From Cyanobacteria bacterium HKST-UBA02 (GTDB lineage: Bacteria > Cyanobacteriota > Vampirovibrionia > Obscuribacterales > Obscuribacteraceae): a DNA stretch of 6,742 nt. Under the pieces are notes generated by a model. The model was not told the DNA's origin and made no database searches. It saw nothing but the letters and a program-made list of their open reading frames with translations. The stretch is from contig JAGQHH010000145.1 in assembly GCA_020431945.1 (NCBI GenBank), positions 1 to 6,742 on the forward strand. Direction: 5' to 3'. A program made the position numbers and the translations under genes. Position 1 is the stretch's first letter, and the number at the start of each line of letters is the position of its first letter. Below, in pieces: positions 1 through 4,399 of this stretch.

Positions 1-107
1 ATCCGGGCTACGGCTATCCGGGCTATAGAAATCCTCCTTTCTTCTACAGACCACAAAGGAGATACCCGCCAGCCTACGTGAATCCCTACCAATTCAGGGG
101 CTGGTAG
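1..107 (+). CDS. C-terminal fragment of a Gly/Tyr/Pro-rich protein
   Basis: The frame that starts at base 3 stays open from the window edge to a TAG at 105-107 and gives the last 34 residues of a protein whose start lies outside the window. The tail reads PGYGYPGYRNPPFF, then an Arg/Tyr/Pro-rich stretch, and ends QFRGW. It begins with a PGYGYPGY repeat and is rich in aromatic and Arg residues with almost no acidic ones. Such low-complexity Y/P/G tails are common on secreted, envelope or nucleic-acid-binding bacterial proteins, but no function can be read from this piece. The gene is on the same strand as the small-protein cluster that follows and ends 84 bases before it, so it may be the preceding gene of the same unit. 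I see no clear T-tract terminator after it. Confidence 0.6.
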   Translation, partial: PGYGYPGYRNPPFFYRPQRRYPPAYVNPYQFRGW

Positions 108-142
108 AAATCCGGCCGAGATCAACAACCAATCACCATATA

Positions 143-181
143 CGGGCAGGACTCCTGGAATTCAAACCAGAATCCTGCCCG
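143..181 (+). promoter_or_regulatory. leader hairpin touching the Shine-Dalgarno of the first small gene
   Basis: Bases 143-151 (cgggcagga) and 173-181 (tcctgcccg) are a perfect 9-bp inverted repeat. Inside it, 155-158 (ctgg) pairs with 167-170 (ccag), leaving a small internal loop and an 8-base apical loop. The stem ends directly against the ribosome site GGAGG at 183-187. There is no T-run after the stem, so it does not look like an intrinsic terminator. Bases 152-155 (ctcc), or 173-176 (tcct), could instead pair with the ribosome site, so a switch between open and closed leader is conceivable. That role is inference. Confidence 0.45.
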
Positions 182-191
182 GGGAGGAACT

Positions 192-554
192 ATGTTCACT
201 GTTTCTTGCCTGGCAGCAGCAGCTGCCGGAGCCACGCTAGGTTATGTTTTCAGCTGGTCGGTCCGCACCCAGAAACCCTCCATGACCGAGCTCAGCTCTC
301 TCATCGCGACCATACTGGGGGGATCGGCCATCTCCACAATCACCCGGCTCAACTGCCCGGAAAGTCTCACTTATTACATCCTAGGTGTTGCTGCCGGCTT
401 TTTCATCTATCTGCTGATGGCAATCTTCAACTGGAACTACTTTCCAAGAAATGCAATCGGTCAGACCGTACCGCCGCTCTTTCCCTTTCATCATGTGAGC
501 CGGTGCGGCCAGGGAGCGAAAGCCGACACAGAAAGGAGCACGAGAAAGCAATGA
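192..554 (+). CDS. small integral membrane protein, unknown function (120 aa)
   Basis: I do not recognise the family. The ATG at 192 follows a strong GGAGG (183-187) with 4 bases between, which fixes the start. The protein has three hydrophobic stretches: about residues 2-23 (Ala-rich, ending at a Trp), about 33-50 (ILGGSAIS core, Gly/Ser-rich) and a clearly membrane-spanning 59-80 (YYILGVAAGFFIYLLMAIF), followed by the aromatic border NWNYF. The C-terminal 35 residues are polar and end with mixed charges. The two cysteines at 6 and 55 and the one at 105 form no recognisable motif. Its TGA overlaps the ATG of the following lipoprotein gene by four bases (ATGA, 551-554), so the two products are probably made together, and a membrane partner role for the lipoprotein is a reasonable guess. 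The Ala-rich N terminus could alternatively be a signal sequence, although it lacks an obvious cleavage site. Confidence 0.7.
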   Translation: MFTVSCLAAAAAGATLGYVFSWSVRTQKPSMTELSSLIATILGGSAISTITRLNCPESLTYYILGVAAGFFIYLLMAIFNWNYFPRNAIGQTVPPLFPFHHVSRCGQGAKADTERSTRKQ

Positions 555-1759
555 GCTCCCTATCAAGCATGACGCTCTCTGTGATGATAACAGCCGGGCT
601 CGTCTTTACAGCAGGCTGCGGTGCAAGCGATTCGAAAGACGGCACCCTGCCTTTTCCCGATCGGAGAAACTCCTCGCCGTCCGTTCATTTCGGGGGAGGG
701 AAGCTGCGTCTGATCAAGACTACTTATCACTCTGACGGTTACACCAGAAAGACAGAGGAAATGAGCCTCGACGACGGTAGCACCGTCCTGTCCGAATTTT
801 CCGAAAAAGGGCTGCTAAAGAGAATCGAGGAGCGCTTTCCCCCTGTCGGCAAAGACGGAACTTCCAGCGGACCCCGAAGGAGAATCTCGACTTTCAAGGA
901 TGACGGAGAGATAGAAAGCGATTTAATGCTCCGCACTGACGGCACTGTGCTTGGTATCTCGACATCCGTCGAGAGCACGTACCAGACAATAATCTATGAC
1001 CGGACCGGCACAAAGCCGACGGAAGTCTCGATACTCGACCGGAAAGACGGGAAATGGGAGCTTCGCCACCTTGTGACGTACCGCGATGACGGCTCGGTAG
1101 AAACCAGAACAATTCGAGCTCCGGATCTGAGGTACGAGCGCACCTTCTTGGACAAGAGGGGCACAGCAATTCGCAAGCAATACTGGAATCGAAGCAGGAC
1201 GGCGGTTCGCTCCCTTGATTATAGCGCCGGGGGCAAGAACGTGAAACAACAGATCGACGAGTCCGCCCAGGAGACTACCGTTATCGACTATGGAGGCGGA
1301 GGAAAGATCGCACATATGCGCCAGCGCATACAGGACATGGAAGTTGCCACCATATTCGACTCCAGGGGAACAGCCAGATTCCGCCAGATCTGGATGCATG
1401 AAAAGACAGACTCGAAAGATGAGAAGGTCCAGCTTTCGAGAATAGAGGAAATCACAGGAGCCAAGAATGGTCGCCGGAGCTTCTATTACTACCCTGATGG
1501 AATAACGATCCAGGTGGTTATCGAAAAGAGCCGGAAGGGAAACGAGGAGACAATCTCTACCTACGACCGGGGAGGACTGCTTATCAGGGTGGAAAAAAGA
1601 GACGGGTCCGGAAGCTTGCTCAGAAAAGAAGAATACGCCGGCGGCTTGCGCCGCGCTCCGTCAATTCCTGAAGAATACACGCGCTATAGACCGTTCAGTA
1701 TGCCGCCATCGAGCCTGACCGGAAGACCCCGGGCAAGAAGGCTCTCCGACGCGTCCTGA
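551..1759 (+). CDS. lipoprotein with YD-like beta repeats, unknown function (402 aa)
   Basis: The product is probably exported and lipid-anchored. Residues 7-22 are hydrophobic and end T20-A21-G22-C23, a lipobox-like site, although -3 is Thr rather than Leu and the n-region has no Lys/Arg. From residue 59 to about 362 it consists of an irregular repeat, [Y/F]-x-D-x-x-G followed by a short alternating, charged strand: YHSDGY (59), FKDDGE (115), YDRTGT (149), YRDDGS (177), FLDKRGT (199), YSAGGK (224), YGGGGK (247), FDSRGT (269), YYPDGI (313), YDRGGL (338), roughly 22-34 residues apart. This resembles YD/RHS and YwqK-type beta-hairpin repeats without matching a canonical motif. The last 40 residues are Pro/Arg-rich. 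The ATG overlaps the preceding stop (ATGA). A weak AAAGGAG (532-538) sits 12 bases upstream, so coupling from the upstream gene is likely. The frame is open much further upstream (to about 206), but only the 551 start gives an export signal. Likely role: surface or periplasmic scaffold or binding protein; no enzyme motif is visible. Confidence 0.72.
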   Translation: MSSLSSMTLSVMITAGLVFTAGCGASDSKDGTLPFPDRRNSSPSVHFGGGKLRLIKTTYHSDGYTRKTEEMSLDDGSTVLSEFSEKGLLKRIEERFPPVGKDGTSSGPRRRISTFKDDGEIESDLMLRTDGTVLGISTSVESTYQTIIYDRTGTKPTEVSILDRKDGKWELRHLVTYRDDGSVETRTIRAPDLRYERTFLDKRGTAIRKQYWNRSRTAVRSLDYSAGGKNVKQQIDESAQETTVIDYGGGGKIAHMRQRIQDMEVATIFDSRGTARFRQIWMHEKTDSKDEKVQLSRIEEITGAKNGRRSFYYYPDGITIQVVIEKSRKGNEETISTYDRGGLLIRVEKRDGSGSLLRKEEYAGGLRRAPSIPEEYTRYRPFSMPPSSLTGRPRARRLSDAS

Positions 1760-1809
1760 TTCAACGACACTCTTCAACTCAGCCTCAATCAACCCGGAGG
1801 TACACAAGC

Positions 1810-2118
1810 ATGATTACTGTCTTTACGGCACTGACCGTTCTGTCGGCACTGGCCTATATCATCCTTGCCCGACTGGCCGTCGACCTGTTCAAAATCGGGT
1901 CGAGAACCAAACCTGTTTTGCTTGGTCTGGAGATCAAGCACCTCGAGAGTCGAGCACGACTCAACGGAGCAACGTGCTGCTTGTTCTACGCAGCAACCAT
2001 GATTAGCCAAATGTACTACCAGAGCTGGATTCACATCACTATCGCCACTCTGAGCCTGGCAGCCGCCGGAAGCTGCGCCGTCTATCTCAATAGCGCAATG
2101 GACCTGTCCAAGCGGTGA
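1810..2118 (+). CDS. small integral membrane protein, unknown function (102 aa)
   Basis: The family is not recognised. GGAGG at 1796-1800 stands 9 bases before the ATG, a good ribosome site. Three hydrophobic segments are visible: residues 2-25 (a clear span, FTALTVLSALAYIILARLAV), 53-70 (containing CCLFYAATMI) and 74-93 (IHITIATLSLAAAGSCAVYL). A basic/acidic loop at about 28-52 (SRTKP ... EIKHLESRAR) separates spans one and two and probably lies in the cytoplasm. Cysteines 56, 57 and 89 lie in the membrane segments. The gene starts 50 bases after the lipoprotein stop, and its TGA overlaps the GTG of the next frame by four bases (GTGA, 2115-2118). It is not an obvious paralogue of the 120-residue membrane protein at 192-554, although size, three-span layout and operon position are alike. 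Confidence 0.68.
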   Translation: MITVFTALTVLSALAYIILARLAVDLFKIGSRTKPVLLGLEIKHLESRARLNGATCCLFYAATMISQMYYQSWIHITIATLSLAAAGSCAVYLNSAMDLSKR

Positions 2119-2327
2119 TCCGCTATTTAGGATGGCTGTCAAAACCTCTTCACCTCAAGGTTTCCGACGCCACCTGCACCCTGAGCGAGCGCGGCAAAAC
2201 CATGGAGGATAGCTGGTTCCGCAAGCACGAGCTGGAGCTGATCGAAGCCGCTCGCGCCCGACGGGAATCAGAAGACTCGCATTCGTGCGGCATGCTCGAA
2301 AAGGAGAGATGCTGCGACGAATGTTGA
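2115..2327 (+). CDS. small charged Cys-rich protein, unknown function (70 aa, or 41 aa from an internal ATG)
   Basis: The frame opens with a GTG that overlaps the preceding TGA (GTGA), giving 70 residues. An internal ATG at 2202 would give a 41-residue protein beginning MEDSWFRKHELELIEAARAR. The downstream part looks most protein-like: an amphipathic charged helix (WFRKHELELIEAARARRESE) followed by a His/Cys tail, HSCGMLEKERCCDEC, with Cys at 58, 66, 67 and 70 of the long form. This tail could bind a metal or form disulfides, although spacing and order match no finger I know. No good ribosome site precedes the internal ATG, while the GTG has the translational-coupling geometry, so I keep the long form. 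No signal sequence or membrane span is present, so the protein is presumably cytoplasmic. The membrane-protein gene at 2352 follows after 24 bases. Confidence 0.5.
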   Translation: MIRYLGWLSKPLHLKVSDATCTLSERGKTMEDSWFRKHELELIEAARARRESEDSHSCGMLEKERCCDEC

Positions 2328-2351
2328 TACCAAGCCACTGACGAGGGAGCA

Positions 2352-2522
2352 ATGAAAATTTTTGGGTTCCTGAAACAAATTCTTGTGCTTGGCTTCGGAT
2401 TGACATACGCATGCTTTTCGACAATCGCTATTGGAGCGGTTTTCGGTTATGCACCCATGCTCCTGTCCATACTGGCAGCCGCCATTGCAGTAGCAATCGT
2501 CAATGACTCTGCCAAAGGATAG
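2352..2522 (+). CDS. very small membrane protein, unknown function (56 aa)
   Basis: An ATG at 2352 follows GAGGGAG (2343-2349), a good ribosome site, and the frame runs to TAG at 2520-2522. The 56 residues begin MKIFGFLKQILVLGFG and end IVNDSAKG. Lys 2 and Lys 8 precede two hydrophobic stretches, about 9-33 and 36-50, joined by a short FGYAP turn. The layout is a two-span hairpin with both ends in the cytoplasm by the positive-inside rule. The second span is Ala-rich (LAAAIAVAIV). It is the last gene of the + strand cluster, only 24 bases after the Cys-rich frame. Codon choice and the clean ribosome site support a real gene despite its size. No family is recognised. Small two-span proteins like this often act as accessory subunits or regulators of membrane complexes, but nothing here shows which. 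Confidence 0.62.
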   Translation: MKIFGFLKQILVLGFGLTYACFSTIAIGAVFGYAPMLLSILAAAIAVAIVNDSAKG

Positions 2523-2538
2523 GAGGACAGCGATCAGG

Positions 2539-2562
2539 TGCCCGCTCGGGCAAGCGGATTTT
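2539..2562 (+). terminator. weak candidate terminator after the small-protein cluster
   Basis: Bases 2539-2543 (tgccc) and 2548-2552 (gggca) form a short GC-rich stem with a 4-base loop, 17 bases after the last stop codon of the + strand cluster. Only four T follow, at 2559-2562, and they start six bases after the stem, so this is a poor intrinsic terminator. Position is the main argument. Confidence 0.25.
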
Positions 2563-2585
2563 CCAGGGCGCCAGGTCTGCGACCG

Positions 2586-2627
2586 GCTTCCGGTTTGCGT
2601 GCAGGGACTGCTCGCGTAACCGGAAGC
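2586..2627. repeat. long imperfect hairpin in the convergent intergenic region
   Basis: The outer arms 2586-2595 (gcttccggtt) and 2618-2627 (aaccggaagc) are a perfect 10-bp inverted repeat. The pairing continues inward: 2597-2599 (gcg) with 2613-2615 (cgc), and 2601-2604 (gcag) with 2608-2611 (ctgc), closing on a 3-base GGA loop, with one bulge and one mismatch. Neither strand has a T-run next to it. It may slow or terminate transcription from both sides, protect the mRNA 3' end, or be one copy of a dispersed palindromic repeat. The sequence alone cannot distinguish these. Confidence 0.45.
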
Positions 2628-2720
2628 GAGGGCAGAAGCTGCTTCCTGTGGGTGGCTTTTGCCTGGCCCGGAAATGAACCGTTAAAAACCCGCGCAAACC
2701 ACTATCCGCTATAGTTACAA

Positions 2721-2737
2721 TAATTCGAAGCGAATTA
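2721..2737 (-). terminator. AT-rich hairpin just downstream of the duplicated-protein gene
   Basis: taattcg (2721-2727) and cgaatta (2731-2737) are perfect 7-bp arms around a 3-base loop, 23 bases beyond the stop of the - strand gene ending at 2760. On the - strand the sequence after the stem begins TTGTAA, so the T-tract is poor and the stem is AT-rich. It is a candidate 3' end for the - strand operon by position, not by strong signal. Confidence 0.22.
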
Positions 2738-2759
2738 CGAAGCAAGCCGCCCACGAAGT

Positions 2760-3608
2760 TCAGTATCTGCCACGAATGACATCCCGGAGCACCCGCTGGC
2801 TACCGCGGGTGCTTTCCCTGCCCATTCGGTCGAGGATTCGCTCGCCTGTGCCAGGACCGCGACGGTTTCCACTCTGCATGCCGCGGAAGAACTCGTCGAC
2901 CACTATCTCGCCACCACGCCTGATAGCATTATCGGCCTGGCCGAAGGTTTTCTCCTGGAGCCGATCGCCGGGAGTCTTGAAGACATCGACCTCTGTCTGA
3001 CCATAACGTCCATTCACCACGGCTCTGGCATCATCCAGAATGCCGTCGCCATTCTGATCGATCAGGCTGACATTACCGTACTGAGGCTTCGATTCCTGCA
3101 CCTCGCGCATCGCCTCGAGCATGCCGGGATCCCGGCCGAAAGTGCTGTAGCGGCTGTAGATATCCTGGCCGCGGGATGCCCGACCGAGCATTATGTCAGC
3201 TTGCTGGAGATGTGGGTCTCGAGATATCTCCCTTTGAGTCAACGGCCTGAATCCGTCGCCGCTCTCCTGAGATCGCCCCGAGCGGCCGGGACCAGAAGGT
3301 CCCTTGCCGCTTTCGGGAGCACCCCTTTCGACCGGGAAAGCTGCATTACTGTCGTAAACATCCTCGACTGATCCGTCGAGATGGCGCGATCTGGCATCAT
3401 CCATAATACCATCACGATTGCTGTCGAAAAGCTGGACATTGCCGAAAAGCTTCATGGTATCGGTGCTGGACTGAAGGTCCTGCATCCGGGTGAAAACCTC
3501 CTTCTGCTCGGAGGGCGTAAGAGAGTTGTAGCGATTCGAGATATTTTTTCCGTCACCGGCTTCCGACATGATCGTGAAGGCAGCATCAGCGGAGTTGAAG
3601 TGTTCCAT
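2760..3608 (-). CDS. duplicated-domain protein with two DxNxDG calcium-type loops, unknown function (282 aa)
   Basis: The chosen ATG (3606-3608) has GGAG six bases upstream (- strand; 3615-3618 on +), giving 282 residues. The frame is open to an ATG at 3716 inside the response-regulator gene, and an ATG at 3665 with GAGG four bases upstream is a serious alternative (301 aa). Numbering from 3608, residues about 8-84 and 137-211 are diverged copies of one unit: an Ala-Asp start, a helix with Ser/Asn-Arg-Tyr, a second helix, then FGNVQLFDSNRDGIMDDAR in copy 1 and YGNVSLIDQNGDGILDDAR in copy 2. The D-x-N-x-D-G-x-x-D-D core resembles thrombospondin type 3 or EF-hand-like calcium loops. A Gly/Ser/Pro/Arg-rich linker (about 96-118) separates the copies. 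A third, partial start (FGQADNAIRRGGEIV) follows copy 2, and the end is Arg/Gly-rich. No signal peptide is seen with this start. It is the third gene after a kinase-regulator pair, so calcium binding coupled to that pathway is inferred. Confidence 0.68.
   Translation of the reverse strand: MEHFNSADAAFTIMSEAGDGKNISNRYNSLTPSEQKEVFTRMQDLQSSTDTMKLFGNVQLFDSNRDGIMDDARSRHLDGSVEDVYDSNAAFPVERGAPESGKGPSGPGRSGRSQESGDGFRPLTQREISRDPHLQQADIMLGRASRGQDIYSRYSTFGRDPGMLEAMREVQESKPQYGNVSLIDQNGDGILDDARAVVNGRYGQTEVDVFKTPGDRLQEKTFGQADNAIRRGGEIVVDEFFRGMQSGNRRGPGTGERILDRMGRESTRGSQRVLRDVIRGRY
2788..2815 (+). terminator. terminator-shaped hairpin inside the 3' end of the convergent gene
   Basis: agcacccgc (2788-2796) and gcgggtgct (2805-2813) form a perfect 9-bp GC-rich stem with an 8-base loop. 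Read on the + strand, the stem runs straight into TTTCCC, so the T-tract is only three bases. Read on the - strand there is none. It lies within the last 18 codons of the gene ending at 2760, where it could stop + strand read-through from the small-protein cluster. The coding role of these bases makes chance possible. Confidence 0.3.
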
Positions 3609-3614
3609 GACCAG

Positions 3615-3618
3615 CTCC
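3615..3618 (-). promoter_or_regulatory. Shine-Dalgarno choosing the 3608 start
   Basis: On the - strand the sequence reads GGAG, then six bases, then ATG at 3608. The upstream ATGs at 3716 and 3686 lack a spaced ribosome site. The ATG at 3665 has GAGG only four bases away and is the main competitor. Start choice therefore remains open between 3608 and 3665. Confidence 0.45.
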
Positions 3619-3678
3619 AGAGAAACGAGGAGGGGTGCGATAGGGTGTCTTCCCTTTGCACACATGATGCCTCGAAGT

Positions 3679-3696
3679 TGTAACATTGCTATTACA
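3679..3696. promoter_or_regulatory. operator-like dyad between regulator and duplicated-protein gene
   Basis: The 18 bases tgtaacattgctattaca form a dyad: TGTAACA and, inverted, TGTAATA, matching at six of seven positions with four bases between. It begins 4 bases after the regulator's stop codon, in the gap before the duplicated-protein gene. It could be an operator, a weak RNA hairpin or chance. No clear -35/-10 pair is seen around it. Confidence 0.25.
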
Positions 3697-3699
3697 GAG

Positions 3700-4383
3700 C
3701 TAGGAACTCCGCTCATCCCTGAGCCTGTAACCGATCCGGTGCCTGGTCTCGATGACCGAGGGCTCGCCCTGACGGTCGATTCGCCTGCGAAGCCTCTGCA
3801 AGGTCACTCTGACGGTGTCGGGCGAAGAATCGGACTCCGACTTCCAAACCCTGTCGAGAAGAGCTTCGGTATCGAAGGTCTGGCCGCGATTGCGCATGAA
3901 AAACTCGAGCAGGGCAAACTCCTTGGGAAGAAGGTTGATCTCCTCACGGCCGCGAAATACCTTGTATGCAACAGGATCGAGAATCAGATCCTCGAAGACG
4001 AGCTGATTGGCATTAAGCTCGGCCGGACGTCTTAGCAGGGCTCGTATCCTGGCAGAAAGCTCCCTGGTGTCGAATGGCTTGGTGAGATAATCATCGGCCC
4101 CCGCATCCAGCCCGTTTGCCTTGTCCTCGATGGCGTTCTGGCCGGTCAAGATGAGCACCGGCGATTTGCCGCCCGACCGCCGGTAGGCCTTGAGGACCTC
4201 GATCCCGCTCTTCTCCGGAAGATGAAGGTCGAGGATCACGAGGTCATAATTGTAGAACTTCAGACGATCGACAGCATCGTCTCCACGATGCACTACCTCG
4301 GCAACATGGTGCTCATGCGCCAGCCAGTCTTCAATCATACCGGCCATATCGATATCATCTTCGACGATAAGAATCTTGGCCAT
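3700..4383 (-). CDS. OmpR/PhoB-family response regulator (227 aa)
   Basis: This is a cytoplasmic transcription factor switched by phosphorylation. Residues 1-118 are a receiver domain with the acidic pocket E8-D9-D10, phospho-acceptor D52 in VILDLHLPEKSG, the switch Thr T80 in LILTG and the invariant K102 in YLTKPF, with Y99 as the aromatic switch residue. Residues about 125-223 are a winged-helix DNA-binding domain of the OmpR type: the LLPKEFALLEFFMRNRGQ segment, the recognition-helix region SSPDTVRVTLQRLRRRID and the closing hairpin IETRHRIGYRL. All key receiver residues are present, and the length is normal for the family. AGAGG stands six bases before the ATG on the - strand, just after the kinase stop codon. 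The gene lies 16 bases downstream of the histidine kinase, which is therefore its probable partner. Targets are unknown; the gene immediately downstream is one candidate. The family call is very safe; the signal is not known. Confidence 0.95.
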   Translation of the reverse strand: MAKILIVEDDIDMAGMIEDWLAHEHHVAEVVHRGDDAVDRLKFYNYDLVILDLHLPEKSGIEVLKAYRRSGGKSPVLILTGQNAIEDKANGLDAGADDYLTKPFDTRELSARIRALLRRPAELNANQLVFEDLILDPVAYKVFRGREEINLLPKEFALLEFFMRNRGQTFDTEALLDRVWKSESDSSPDTVRVTLQRLRRRIDRQGEPSVIETRHRIGYRLRDERSS

Positions 4384-4399
4384 TATCTACCTCTGCCTG

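Noticed and set aside
206..550. Upstream extension of the lipoprotein frame to 206
   Set aside because: The extension overlaps the well-supported 120-residue membrane-protein gene in another frame, encodes a His/Arg/Pro-rich stretch, and would bury the export signal.
923..1399. 158-codon open frame on the - strand within the lipoprotein gene
   Set aside because: It is antisense to the repeat-containing frame. Its translation is Cys/Gly/Leu-rich with no pattern, it lacks a ribosome site, and the + frame has a clear periodic protein pattern.
2538..2714. 58-codon + strand frame starting with GTG after AGGAGG at 2521-2526
   Set aside because: The ribosome-like site is good but 11 bases from a GTG, and the product is Arg/Gly/Ala-rich without structure and covers the long palindrome. 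Kept only as a note.
2500..2754. 84-codon - strand frame after the duplicated-protein gene
   Set aside because: It starts at GTG without a ribosome site, runs through the long palindrome, overlaps the end of the 56-residue gene, and its Pro/Arg-rich product looks like translated non-coding DNA.
3609..3716. N-terminal extension of the duplicated protein to the ATG at 3716
   Set aside because: It overlaps the regulator's end, and the 3716 ATG has no spaced ribosome site. Only the intermediate start at 3665 remains possible.
3568..4035. 155-codon + strand frame across the response-regulator gene
   Set aside because: It is opposite a gene with all receiver and winged-helix residues intact, and its product has no recognisable features.
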